The notes under the pieces are model-generated. The model saw only the letters and a list, made by a program, of their open reading frames with translations. It did not search any database and was not told the DNA's origin. The translations under genes and the position numbers were made by a program. From the NCBI GenBank assembly GCA_024760905.1, contig CM045731.1:21781001-21845000 (forward strand): DNA of 64,000 nucleotides. The letters run 5' to 3'. This DNA is from Plotosus lineatus (Eukaryota; Chordata; Actinopteri; Siluriformes; Plotosidae). This document shows, in pieces, positions 1 to 10,017 of this stretch (the first letter of the stretch is position 1; each line of letters begins with the position of its first letter).

Positions 1-235
1 CCATCATCATCATCATCATCATCATCCATCAATCATCATCATCATCATCATCGATCAATCATCCATCAATCATCTTCATCATCCATCAAACATCATCATC
101 CATCAATCATCCGTAACATGCCATTTAAAAAACCTAACTATCATCATCATCATCATCATCATCATCCATCAACCATCATCATCATCATCAATCATCATCA
201 TTCACCATCCATTAATCATCTGTAACATGCCATTT
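1..235. repeat. ATC/CAT satellite with an internal duplication
   Basis: The stretch is nearly pure CAT/ATC triplets with CCATCAAT variants. A unit ending in the word GTAACATGCCATTT occurs twice, near 111-127 and 220-236, so a block of about 110 bp was duplicated as a whole. The left edge of the array lies outside the window. Confidence 0.9.
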
Positions 236-272
236 AAAAAAACTACTAACAATTAACGAGTTACCATCTTAT

Positions 273-1614
273 TTCTTCTTTTCCTTTCCGCTGTTCCCTT
301 CAGGGGTCGCCACAGCAAATCATCCGCCTCCATCTCACCCTGTCCTCTGCATCTTCTTCTCTTACTCCAACAACCTTCATGTCTTCCTTCACCACATCCA
401 TAAATCTCTTCTTTGGTCTGCCTCTAGGCCTTCTGCCTAGTAGTTCCAACCTCACCATCCTACTGCCAATATACTCACTATCCCTCCTCTGTACATGTCC
501 AAACCATCTCAATCTAGCCTTTCTGACTTTGTCTCCAAAACATCTTACATGTGCTGTCCCTCTGATATACTCATTTCTGATCCTATCCATCCCCGTTACT
601 CCCAGAGAGAACCTCAACATTTTCATCTCTACTACCTCCAGCTCTGCCTCCTGCCTTTTCCTCAGGGCCACTGTTTCTAAGCCATACAACATCGCTGGCC
701 TCACCACCGTCTTGTACACTTTTCCCTTCATTCTTGCCGATACTCTCCTATCGCACATCACACCGGACACTTTTCTCCAACCATTCCAGCCTGCCTGCAC
801 ACGCTTCTTCACCTCTTTTCCACACTCTTCATTGCTCTGGATTGTTGAGCCTAAGCACTTAAAATCCTCCACTTTCGTTATCTCTGCTCCCTGTAACATC
901 ACCGTTCCTCCTGGGTCCTTCTCATTCACACACATGTATTCTGATTTTCTGAGGCTAACCTTCATTCCTCTCCTTCCAGGGCATACCTCCACCTCTCGAG
1001 ATTTTCCTCGACTTGTTCTCTGCTCTCACTACAGATCACAATGTCAAACAACATAATCTGCAAACAACATAATCCATGGAGATTCTTGCGTAACCTCGTC
1101 TGTCAGCCTGTCCATCACCATAGCAAACAAGAAGAGGCTCAGGGCTGATCCTTGATGCAGTCCTACCTCCACCTTGAATTTGTCTGTCACACCGACAGCA
1201 CACCTCACCACTGTCTTTCATTACTCATACATGTCCTGCACCACTCTAACATACTTCTCTGCCACTCCAGACTTCCTCATGCAATACCACAGTTCTTCTC
1301 TTGGCACCCTGTCATATGCTTTTTCCAGATCCACAAAGGCACAATGCAGTTCCCTCTGACCTTCTCTGTACTTCTCTATTAACATCCTCAAAGCAAACAT
1401 TACACCTGTGGTGCTCTTTCTTGGCATGAAACCAAACTGTTGTTCACAAATACTGACCTCTGCCCTTAGTTTAGCTTCCACTATTCTTTCCCATAACTTC
1501 CTCGTCAACTTTGTCCCTCTGTAGTTGCCGCAACTCTGCACGTCTCCCTTGTTCTTAAAAATGGGCACCAGCACACTTCTCCATTCCTCCGGCATCTGCT
1601 CACTCTCTAAGACC
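273..1614 (-). mobile_element. RTE-family LINE, 5'-truncated copy (RT and C-terminus only)
   Basis: A 5'-truncated non-LTR retrotransposon in reverse orientation. Its 3' end lies at 273 with a short TTC-rich tail. Reading leftward from 1595, it encodes the start of the reverse transcriptase (MPEEW, then a motif-A-like [14 protein letters not shown]) and, after a break, the C-terminal region ending in CGDP at about 300. The FADD catalytic motif falls in a damaged stretch near 1036-1080, where a CAAACAACATAAT block is duplicated and shifts the frame. The endonuclease is absent. The 12-bp direct repeat TTACCATCTTAT (261-272 and 1615-1626) is a target site duplication and fixes both ends. The copy is dead. 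Confidence 0.92.
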
Positions 1615-1686
1615 TTACCATCTTATATCATTTGCATAATTAATATCACTCATTTTTAAAAAAATCAAAACAAGCTATCTTCAGTT

Positions 1687-2015
1687 AATTCATTTTCTGA
1701 ACTGCTTAATCCTAATTTGGGGTTCAGGGATGCTAGTGCCCATCTCAGCCAACTCTAGGCGAGGACGGAGTGCACCCGAGACAGTTCACCAGGCCATCGC
1801 AGGGCAGAAACACACTAACGGCTATGCGGCTACTCTTGTCAAACGTCAGCAATGGATCTTTTGCATGAACCTCACACCATAGACAGTGAGAGACATGGCC
1901 GGCCTTTGAGAACCCAGTTAGCTGTACTGGGTAGGCAGCATTGACAACCCAGTGATAGTAGGGCTTGAACCCCTGACCTTGGGATCCATAATCCAGCACC
2001 CTGCCACCACTGCCC
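1687..2015 (-). mobile_element. SINE-A, L2-tail form
   Basis: Reverse-oriented tRNA-derived SINE. The tRNA-like head lies at the right end (about 1945-2015), followed leftward by the SINE-A body (word CACCATAGACAGTGAGAG) and then the L2-like tail ending in TTCATTTTCTGAAC. It is moderately diverged. Confidence 0.85.
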
Positions 2016-2817
2016 ATGCCTGTAGCTTTACTAAGTTTTATAACTAACAACCTAGCTTGTATACCGCCCCCCCACACACACACAAATCTGCAAGCAATGT
2101 GCAAACTAAACAGCATCCACTGAACATGTTCACAATCTTTTATGCGTCATTTCAACACTCGCCCTCCCCTAATGCCCCCTCCCCGTCAATATGCATAATG
2201 CCAGAATAAAGTGTCTGTATATAATTAGCTATTTCCTGACATATACAGATAAGGTGAGACCATTAGGAGCATCGTTTGAAAGCTCCCTCTTTCGGCACAG
2301 GTTGATAATGAGACTCCTGGTATTTCTTTTCCAGGAAAGGTCACCAAGGTTTAAATTGGACGTCTCGCCACAAGGTCTAAGGTGAGGCAGGGAGGCCGAG
2401 TGTCACTCATTTTCCAGGTCTTTCCACAAATGAACTTAATGTGGTGTCTCCAAGGCCGGACTTTTCTTCGGATATCGGAGCGAAGGTGCAAAGAGCCGGG
2501 AAGAAATCTGACATTTTTTCATTGCTTCCTCTTTTTTGTTCACATGATGTGTGGTGAATTGTTGAACGTACAACATATTGTGCTCGCTATTTTTTCCTGC
2601 ACTCGTAATTCCCTAATAATATCAAACATGAGATCTACAGTATGGTATTTTCAAATATTTTACACAAGGAGTCTTAATGTCAGTACTTTTTAAAAATCAA
2701 ACAATTTTTAAACAGTGCAATATATACAATGATATTTTCTGCCTGTTCTTATTTTTAATTTATTAATCAATTAACATAATTTTTATATTATAATTTAAAA
2801 TTATAATTATTATTAGT
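2016..2817. other. No recognised element
   Basis: A CA-rich spot near 2078-2090 is followed by ordinary sequence that turns AT-rich after 2690. Two short + strand open frames (2191-2385 and 2382-2693) show no family resemblance and I do not call them genes. Confidence 0.5.
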
Positions 2818-3063
2818 GGTACTCTCTCATCTGACACTGGGAAAAGGCAGGGTACACCCTGAACAGTTTACCAGACCATCACAGGGCCAGCACACAACTA
2901 TTTTCACTCGCACTTTGTGTCACTTTGAAACAGCCAATTAGATTAATGTGTATGTTGTTGGACTGTGGGAGGAAACCAGAATACCAGCAGTAAGCCCATG
3001 CCAGCACAGGACGTGAACCCGGTACTGTGAGACAAACGGGATAACTACTACACCACAGTGCCA
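2818..3063 (-). mobile_element. SINE-B (tRNA head, L2-like tail)
   Basis: Reverse-oriented. The head at the right end reads GGTGGCACTGTGGTGTAGTA, an A-box-like stretch, followed by a degenerate B box (GGGTTCACGTCC). The body contains the conserved fish-SINE word GACTGTGGGAGGAAACCAGA in reverse. The 3' tail is short here. A copy at 49629-49923 has the same head variant (TTATCCCGTTTGTCTC). Confidence 0.85.
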
Positions 3064-3065
3064 CC

Positions 3066-3097
<32 letters not shown>

Positions 3098-3098
3098 G
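3064..3098. repeat. (AAT)n microsatellite
   Basis: About eleven ATA/AAT triplets lie exactly between a SINE-B head and a SINE-A head. Confidence 0.95.
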
Positions 3099-3437
3099 GG
3101 CAGTAGTGGCCCGGTGGGAAGGTGCTAGATTTAGAATTAGGGTTCAAGTCCCACTGTCAACAGTTCTCACTGCTGTCCCCCCAGTGCACCTAAACGGGTT
3201 ATCAAGAGGCTGGCCATGTCTCTCACTGTCTATGGTGAGAGGTTCATGTAAAAGCTTTTTATATTGCTGCCCTTCGTCAAGAGTAGCTGCACAGCTGTCA
3301 GCATGTGTCTGCCCTGCGATGGCCTGGCAAGCTGTCCAAGGGTGTACTCTGCCCGCGCCCGGAGTCGGCTAGGATGGGCCCCAGCCTTCCCGTGACCCTA
3401 GTTAGGATTAAGCAGTTACAGAAAAGGAACTGATGAC
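3099..3437 (+). mobile_element. SINE-A, L2-tail form
   Basis: The head GGGCAGTAGTGGCCCGGTGG carries a diverged A box, and GGGTTCAAGTCC is the B box. The SINE-A body follows, then the tail CTGCGATGGCCTGGC through GATTAAGCAGTTACAGAAAA. Divergence from the other copies suggests an older insertion. Confidence 0.9.
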
Positions 3438-4009
3438 TAGTCTCAACAATAATAATAATTATTCTATTATTTATATTTATCTACAAAGACAGACTCAGCC
3501 ATCAACGACATGATAAAACTATTGGACGCATGGAGGAACATAATTTTGCAAAGATTTTTTCAGATGTCGATTAAAAGTGATTATTTAGGTGCTACAGGTT
3601 AATTGTGGAGTGAAGAGTGAAACAAGCCTCAGGCTTTAAGTTTGAAGTGGCCAATTAACTCCATTTAATTGGCCTGTCTCAAAGTGTTTCAAAGGCCTTT
3701 GCTGGGCAATTGTGCCCACTAGCCAGGTAAAGGCAGAGATGTGGAGCACGTAATTATAAAGACATACCTTTCCACGTCCTTTACCTCTGGGCACGTTGTT
3801 ATGTCCAAAATGTCTTTATGAGCAGAACATTCATTAGTAAGACTAACTGTGGAGTTTTGGGCAGATCTTCATAACATTTATTACAGCGAATGCTAGTTTG
3901 AGTGAAAAACAGCCATCCTAACGCTTCCTGTGAATCCTGTCGTTATATTTATTGATTCATCTATACAATTGCGGAACTGCTGACACCTACAAACGCTTCC
4001 TGTATGTCT
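3438..4009. other. No recognised element
   Basis: Apart from a few AAT triplets near 3447-3461, I see no repeat, RNA or coding signal in this stretch. Confidence 0.5.
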
Positions 4010-4600
4010 TTCAAGGACATTGGCTGCCTGCATATTTGTGGGAAGAACCCGGAGGATCTGGAGGAAACGCACACGTACGTAATCACAGAGACAATGTATA
4101 CACAGACTCCACACGGAAACGCCCTCGCTAAAGCTAAGCACGGGACTCAAACCTAGGACCTTTTTTGCAGTGAGGCATACGTGCTATCCACTACAGCAAG
4201 GTCTCCAATCTTATCCACAAAGGGCCGGTGTGGGTGCAGGTGTTCACTTCAACCAAACGGTAGCCACACCTTCCACCTGTTTCAATCACTGATCATCAAA
4301 AGAAAAGAAAAGAAAAAATAAACTAGATTGGACATTACTGTTTCAATTCTGAAGTGGAGCCATCTTGGTGAGATCACCTTGCTGTAAGACTTAAAGCACG
4401 GTGATCTCACCAAGATGGCCCCACTCCAGAGTTGAAGCTTGGATATGGAATCTAGTTTTTTTTCTTTCTTTTTGCTTTTGATGACCGGTGATGGAGACAG
4501 GTGGAAGGTGTGGCTACTGTTTGGTTGAAGTGAACACCTGCACCCACACCGGCCCTTTGTGGATAAGATTACCCCTGCATTACAGCACTATGTGGTTATA
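4010..4600 (-). mobile_element. SINE-B copy interrupted by a hAT-like element
   Basis: Body and head in reverse orientation from 4010 to 4196 (CTGGAGGAAACGCACACG, then CCTAGGACC). The head resumes briefly after 4577. The interruption is the fold-back element at 4197-4577. The L2-like tail is missing or too diverged to see. Confidence 0.75.
4197..4577. mobile_element. hAT-like fold-back MITE, 381 bp
   Basis: Almost the whole element is an inverted repeat with arms of about 180 bp around a short centre near 4385-4400. The termini are CAAGGTCTCCAATCTTATCC and the inverse of GGATAAGATTACCCCTG. The flanks CACTACAG (4189-4196) and CATTACAG (4578-4585) agree at 7 of 8 bases. This fits the 8-bp target duplication of hAT transposons. 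It has no coding capacity. Each arm contains a CAAGATGGC word resembling a YY1 site. Confidence 0.88.
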
Positions 4601-4628
4601 CCCTATGGTTATAGTGTTTCATAACTGC

Positions 4629-4947
4629 GTAGAGGCGAAGTGGCCCACTGGTAAAGTGCTGGATTACCAAGGTTAGGGGTTCAAGCCCCACTGCCAGTGG
4701 TTGTTACTGCTGTCCCTCCAGTGCAGCTATCTGGGTTATCAAAGACCAGCCTTTGACAGGGTGCGAGGTTCATGTAAAAGAACCATTGCTGACTTTTGAC
4801 AAGAGTAGCTGCATAGCTGTCAGTGTGTTTTATGGCCTGTTGAGCTGACCAGGGTGTACTCTACCCTCACCCCAGGTAGGCTGAAATTGGCGGCAGTCTC
4901 CCTGCGACCCTAATTAGGATTCAGCACTTCAGAAAATTAATGAATGA
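4629..4947 (+). mobile_element. SINE-A, L2-tail form
   Basis: tRNA-like head with the B box GGGTTCAAGCCC, SINE-A body, and an L2-like tail ending in AATGAATGA. The flanking repeat ATAACTGC (4621-4628 and 4948-4955) is a probable target duplication. Confidence 0.88.
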
Positions 4948-4955
4948 ATAACTGC

Positions 4956-5040
4956 ATGGATGAGGCGTGCTGGCATAATGGTTAGGACGTCCACCTCACA
5001 GCAAGGAGGTCCAACGATTAAGCGTGATGATCCTCAGCTT
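4956..5040 (+). mobile_element. SINE-B head fragment
   Basis: Only the tRNA-like head is recognisable: an A-box-like stretch TGGCATAATGGTTAGGACG followed by CACCTCACAGCAAGGAGGT. The B box and body are lost. Confidence 0.65.
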
Positions 5041-6240
5041 GATTGTAAATTAGTGAGTGAGTATGCACAGAGAAAGTTAGACACAATGCAAAGACTAGCA
5101 CATTATCTGCATTACGTATTATATATTAAGAGCATGCAGACTTCAAACAGAACCCAGGGCCACCATGTCCCCGTTTTCAGTGATGTCATTTTTTTGTTGT
5201 TGTTGTGATGACTAAAACTTTATAGAGAAAGGCAAAGATTCTGACATGGAGCAGATTCTGAAAAATACAGTAATGCACCTGCGACCTCGAAAGTGACTCA
5301 CACGTCTGAGATCCAGAACAAGCCGAGTGACTCACAGGATATAATTTCAAATTTTCGAGATGCTATAAAGGCTCGATTCCACTGTCTTTGCCTATTTGAT
5401 GATACGCCATTGTTGGATTACTCTGAAGATGAGAAAAGGCTGGAATGAAACGATGGTGTGATATTCTTGCTCCCCACCACCGCGTACAGCTTCAGCTCTT
5501 GGAGAAAGTGTGAAGAAGTAGTGTTATATCAGAAGTAATAACCTTGAACACGTCTTGCTGTATTAGTACCATTCTGGCTGGGCTTATTCACGGCTGACTC
5601 AGCCACTGATTACCTTGTCAAGGAGCTCTGGCTGTGTTAAAAGTGCAAGAGTGTTCTTGTGCCGGCTCGTAAAAATAGAGCAGACAAATTGCCACCTTTG
5701 CTTTCGGAAGTCGTCAAGCAAATTGGCAGGCGTCCTGTTCCTGTGTACGCCGTTTTTCCCCATAAAGAAATAAGCTGAAAGTGTGCAAAGAAAATGCAAG
5801 AAGTCCGTGTGTTTTTGCCTCCATGTCTGGTGTGTCTACAAGGGCGGTTATAAAGTTTCGGGCTGATGCTGCAGTTCCGAGAAGAACCCTGAATAATAAT
5901 CACTTCTCAAGGGATGATCTTACACACCCGGCTCAAGTTTTATTAACTCCTTTACTGTTAACTTACTATTACAACGTTTGTGTATTCTTTTGAACGAGGG
6001 CCCCAAGAGGATCTTGGCAGTATTGTTGTTAGTGTACTTCTGTATGTTACATGATGATGCAAAATTGAACAACTTGTTTAATCTTGCTCTGATCGGAGAG
6101 GAATGCCCGCTATACCATGTGGTGTGCTTACAAACTAAGGGGATTGTAATCTGGTGTAATGCTTTGCAAACACAAGCAAGCTAGTCGACACGTACGCAGA
6201 CTTCACAAAATAAAGCCGTTGCCAGCGGTATTGTAATCAC
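5041..6240. other. No recognised element, 1.2 kb
   Basis: I found no repeat copy shared with the rest of the window, no convincing splice-bounded reading frame and no RNA gene. It is either unique sequence or very old repeats. Confidence 0.5.
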
Positions 6241-6477
6241 TGGCTGTTTGTTAGTCGGTTTGTCACTTTGTATGTGAACGAAATTCTGACCACATCCATG
6301 CATGGATTTTCACCAAATTTGTTGGGAACACTTCTCCACTTGAGTCCCAGAGATGATTTGATTTTGGAATGTCAACGTCAAAGATGAAGGTCAGAACAAG
6401 GTCACAAGATTTTGGAGATAGATCGCTTTTGACTTTGACTTGAGTGACGATAAACATGCCTTTACTATGGGACACTA

Positions 6478-6688
6478 CAGCGATCTCTCACTTTCCGCGG
6501 TCAATGGGGACCAAGACCACCCCCGTGACCGCTGAATTCTGCAAAGTAAGATCAACCCTGCCTGACTGACGTATACATACATGTATATGTGTATATAATA
6601 TCAATAAATACATATTCAATGCTATAAATGCTTATAATAACAATTAAACTTCAAAAATAATGCATAAGATGTAAATCAAATATAAATA

Positions 6689-6739
<51 letters not shown>

Positions 6740-6973
6740 TCGCGTGCACACACAACATAAAAATGTTTTGTTGGGGGGTTTTGGGTTGTTTATTGTTTTG
6801 TTTTTGTTTATTTGGGTTTTTTTTTTTTTTTTTTTTGCATAATTGGCCTTGTTTCACAGCATTTTCCTTAACTCCCCCCTATTTTTTTCTTACTTTTCTT
6901 ATTTTTTTTATTTTTCAATCAATATTTTTAAAAAACCCACGATGCAATGAATCAGGAAGTATCAATGGATGAC
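6478..6973 (+). mobile_element. Tigger-like MITE
   Basis: Begins CAGCGATCTCTCACTTTCC after a TA dinucleotide at 6476-6477. It runs through the family landmarks: AATATCAATAAATACA, AATGCATAAGATGTAAAT, an internal CA microsatellite at about 6690-6736, a GT-rich block, and TTGCATAATTGGCC. Its 3' end is decayed. A second, partial copy follows at once. Confidence 0.85.
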
Positions 6974-7061
6974 TATATATGATAGTTTAGGTTTTTTCAG
7001 ACATTACTTTGGATCTTTGAAGACTTTTAAAATTAAAAACCAATATTTTACTACTAATAAT
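6974..7061. repeat. Spacer also found at 11655-11735
   Basis: About 80 bp reading TTTAGGTTTTTTCAGACATT and onward to CCAATATTTTACTACTA recurs next to another Tigger MITE at 11655-11735. The MITE and this flank therefore share a history. Confidence 0.75.
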
Positions 7062-7362
7062 ATTAATAATGCACAAGATGTAAATAAAATATAAATGCAC
7101 ACATACAAATGCGTGCGCACGCACGCACACAGATGCGCACCTCATATAAAAATGTAAGTAGGTTTGTTGGGTTTTTTTTGTTTTTGTTTGTTTGGGGTTT
7201 TTTTTTTTGCATAATTGGCCTTGTTTTGCGGCATTTTCCTTAACTTTCCCCCTATTTTTCCTTAATTTCTTTATTTTTTTTATTTTTCGATGAATATTTT
7301 TGAAAAACCCACAATGCACTGAAGTCGCAGAAACTGAAGCACGAAGTAGCGAGGGATCACTG
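7062..7362 (+). mobile_element. Tigger-like MITE, 3' half, tandem to the previous copy
   Basis: Starts inside the family sequence at ATGCACAAGATGTAAATAAA and continues to the normal terminus GCGAGGGATCACTG, followed by TA at 7363-7364. The 5' terminus is missing, so the pair is a partial tandem duplication and not two independent insertions. Confidence 0.82.
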
Positions 7363-7364
7363 TA

Positions 7365-7665
7365 ATAGTGGATGTCCATGTGGACTTTCTAATGGGTCGA
7401 TTACATTTGTTGTTGGGTGACCTTCAAAGGTCAAACCCCAGCCATCGGGTATATTCTTCAAATGTTAGAGCTTTTTCTGAGTTTTGTTAACATCTATGTA
7501 TTGGAGAACATTATTAGATGAGTACATGGCTAATTAAAACGAGTATCGAAACAGGGCCTGTCTGATATGTACTCCATGTTGCATAGCAAAGGTATCTTGC
7601 ACTCTATGTGTGCCCCTGTAGTATAATGTTTCCTTGGATAGCGTGGCATACAAAATATAATAATT
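7365..7665. other. No recognised element beyond the repeat edge
   Basis: After the possible repeat edge at 7365-7450 I see nothing recognisable up to the SINE-A target duplication at 7666. Confidence 0.45.
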
Positions 7666-7677
7666 ACAAGATGAAGG

Positions 7678-8024
7678 GGGCAGTGGTGGTCTAGTGGTAT
7701 AAGGCGCCGGATCGCTGATCCAAAGGTTGGGGGTTTGAGTCCCAGTCTCCACAAGGTTCTCACTGTCCCCCCCAGTGTAGCTAACTGGGTTATCAAAGGC
7801 CGGCCATGTCTCTCACTGTCTATGGTGCGAGGCATGTAAAAGAACCATTGCTGACTTTTGACAAGAGTAGGCTGCAAAGCCGTCAGCGTGTTTTTGCCCT
7901 GCGATGGCCTGGCGAGCTGTCCAGGGTGTACTCTGCCCTCGCCCTGAGTTAGCTGGGATGGGCACCAGCCTCCCCGCGACCCTAATTAGGATGAAGCGGT
8001 TACAGAAAATGAAATGAATGATGA
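7678..8024 (+). mobile_element. SINE-A, L2-tail form, exact target duplication
   Basis: Complete 347-bp copy: A box TGGTCTAGTGGTATAAGGCG, B box GGTTTGAGTCCC, SINE-A body, then the L2-like tail from about 7890. The 12-bp repeat ACAAGATGAAGG at 7666-7677 and 8025-8036 is a perfect target duplication, so this copy defines the true ends of the L2-tail form. Confidence 0.96.
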
Positions 8025-8141
8025 ACAAGATGAAGGCACTGGAAGGTGGCTGTGATGTCATAATTTGCATGCTTTTTTGTCTTTGATGAGATAAAACAAC
8101 AACAACATTTGAAGGCACAGTATAGTGTAAGTTTTGGAGAC

Positions 8142-8330
8142 AGGCGTAGTCGAGTGGTTAGAGCGGTTTCTTTGGGACCAAAAAGGTTGCTGGTTCAATT
8201 CATAAAATCAGCAGGGGAAAAAATATGTGGGGGACAGAGCTGCACCATCATGGCCTTGAGCAAGGCACCTAACTGCTTTCTAGACACCCCAATGTGTGCG
8301 GCGTTTCATTGCTCCATGTGTGTGTGTGCT
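8142..8330 (+). mobile_element. SINE-E, tRNA-Ser/Leu-like head
   Basis: An A-box-like GTAGTCGAGTGGTTAGAGCG and a B box GGTTCAATTC lie at class II tRNA spacing. The body contains CCTTGAGCAAGGCACCTAAC, a word common to several fish SINE families. It is the only copy in the window, and the tail boundary is unclear. Confidence 0.6.
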
Positions 8331-8389
8331 AATTGTTTACGTGGATGAGTTAAAAAAGAGGCAATCATTTCCTTTTGTGGGATTAATAC

Positions 8390-8814
8390 TTCTTTTCCTT
8401 TCGGCTTTTTCCCTTTTTTCAGGGGTCGCCACAGCGAATCATCTGATTCGCACATTTGATTTGGCAGAGGTTTTTACATTGGATGCCTTTCCTGACACAA
8501 CCCTTCAGCAAGGGACAGAAACACGCTGACGGCTTTGCAGCTACTCTTTACTAAAGTCAGCGATGGTTCTTTTACATGAACCTCTCACCATAGACAGTGA
8601 GAGACATGGCCGGCCTTTGATAACCCCGTTAGCTGCACTGGGGGTTGGGGGCAACCTTGTGGAGAGTGGGACTCGAATCCCCAACCCTAGGATCAGCGAT
8701 CCAGTGCCCTTTACCACCAGGCCACCAGTGCCCTGCCCGCTGCCCTGCCCGCTGCCTTGCTCACTGCCCTGCTCACTGCCCTGCCCACTACCCTGCCCAC
8801 TGCCCTGCCAACTG
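8390..8814 (-). mobile_element. SINE-A, RTE-tail form, exact target duplication
   Basis: Reverse-oriented. The left end is the RTE-like terminus (CTTCTTTTCCTTTCGGC, then GGGTCGCCACAGCGAATC). Next come the RTE 5'-UTR-like piece, the SINE-A body and the tRNA head. The 20-bp flanking repeat (8370-8389 and 8815-8834) differs at one base. The head end has expanded into a 12-bp minisatellite inside the insertion. Confidence 0.95.
8720..8814. repeat. 12-bp minisatellite grown from a SINE head
   Basis: About seven copies of GCCCTGCCCACT-like units. The first unit is the 5' end of the SINE-A head read in reverse (CACTGCCC). The array lies inside the SINE target duplication. Confidence 0.9.
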
Positions 8815-9149
8815 TCCTTTTCTGGGATTAATACATTATGCCAAATTAGAAAAAAAACACATATTTATACATGCAATGCAATCTAAACCTTTTAAGACAC
8901 CTCCCAACCACCTCCGGACTCTTTCTAAAGCTGAGCTGGTTTCAAATTTCGGATCATATCTCTAGTTTGCTGTACACCAGGGGTCTCCAATCTTATCCAC
9001 AAAGGGCTGGTGTGGGTTCAGGTTTTCACTTCAACCAAACAGTAGCCACACCTTCCACCTGTTTCCACCAATCACTGATCATCAAAAGAAAAGAAAAGAA
9101 AAACAAACTAGATTGGACATTACTGTTACATACTGTTGCATATAATCTA

Positions 9150-9352
9150 ATAATGCAATGGTCTGGGAAGCTGTTTGGAGCAAGCTGTTCAGGGCCATCA
9201 CCCGGTGACGGCTGAGATAGGTGCTGTGTCCCGTTGACCCTGGTGGGATGAATCGGTTCAGCAAGTGAGTGAGTGAGTGCAAGTGACAAAGGGCTGTATT
9301 TTCATTATTCCAGTAACAAATAGACCTTTCCATGCTGTCAGTCATGTATAGA
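9150..9352 (+). mobile_element. SINE-B-like 3' end plus shared flank
   Basis: GCAATGGTCTGGGAAGCTGT through GAATCGGTTCAGCAAGTGAG is an L2-like SINE-B tail. The next ~70 bp (to GACTGACAGCATGG on the other strand) recur in reverse complement at 15540-15606, again next to a SINE-B copy. Confidence 0.7.
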
Positions 9353-9761
9353 CCTTTGGATAATTAAAACACCTTATTTTTTGTAAGTGCCCGCCCTCTT
9401 CTTTACCTGTTTCACGCCAGCCTACATGCACAAAGAGCCAGGACCAGATAGAACTGAAAACTGTTCACTGTTTCTCTTAAAATTGTTGTTAGTTGCATTA
9501 GGGGAAATTTTCCTGAAAGACGACAACGCTCATTTCATCCATTTTCCAAAGCCATAAACCCAGCGGATTAAGTGTATAAGATGGATTAATGCATCTCACA
9601 CAAAGCTGAATGTAAATATGAACAAATATAAAGCTGTTTGTTCTAAGATATGTAGGTAAAAAAAATAAAGAAATTCATCCATATGCATATGCAATGTGCT
9701 TTAATCTTTTAGTTACTGAGTGCAAAGAAAATAATTGCGTATATACCAGCAGGTTGGTCAC
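9353..9761. other. Unrecognised cargo inside the hAT-like element
   Basis: This stretch matches nothing else I could find in the window and has no extended reading frame. Confidence 0.4.
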
Positions 9762-9801
9762 AGGCCAGGGCAGGGCAGGGCAGGGCAGGGCAGGGCAGGC
9801 C
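9762..9801. repeat. (GGGCA)n minisatellite
   Basis: About seven GGGCA/CAGGG pentamers in tandem. Confidence 0.9.
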
Positions 9802-10017
9802 AGTGGGACAAATCTGGCCCACAAACTCATGTGCTTTAAGTCAAGATGGCCCCACTTCAGAATTGAAACAGTAATGTCCAATCTAGCTTTGTTCTTTTCT
9901 TTTGATGATCAGTGATTGGTGGAAACAGGTGGAAGGTGTGGCTACTGTTTGGTTGAAGTTAAAACCTGCATCCACACCGGCCCTTTGTGGATAAGATCGG
10001 AGACTCCTGCTGTACAC

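Larger units (their letters stand above)
6241..7450. repeat. Probable dispersed repeat split by Tigger MITEs
   Basis: The left part (6241-6475) has a TGTTTGTTAGTCGGTTTGTC start and a run about measuring distances resembling a dispersed fish repeat I recall in outline. The right part (7365-7450) resumes with GGATGTCCATGTGGACTTTC. The Tigger-like material at 6478-7362 lies between them. The family assignment is weak. Confidence 0.35.
8978..10009. mobile_element. hAT-like element, 1032 bp, perfect 8-bp target duplication
   Basis: The termini CAGGGGTCTCCAATCTTATC and the inverse of GATAAGATCGGAGACTCCTG are near-perfect inverted repeats. The flanks CTGTACAC at 8970-8977 and 10010-10017 are identical and match the hAT pattern NTNNNNAN. 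The outer ~150 bp on each side match the arms of the 381-bp fold-back element at 4197-4577. The middle (about 9146-9845) is cargo: a SINE-B-like 3' end, unknown sequence and a GGGCA array. No transposase is visible. Confidence 0.9.

Noticed and set aside
1..235. CRISPR-like regular repeats
   Set aside because: The repeat is a CAT-triplet satellite without spacers, in a clearly animal genome.
2191..2693. Two overlapping + frames as a small gene
   Set aside because: Low-complexity and AT-rich toward the end, with no family resemblance and no supporting signals.
7678..7760. Possible tRNA genes at the SINE heads (A and B boxes)
   Set aside because: The heads lack a closed acceptor stem and are followed by SINE bodies, tails and target duplications. 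They are SINE promoters, not tRNA genes.
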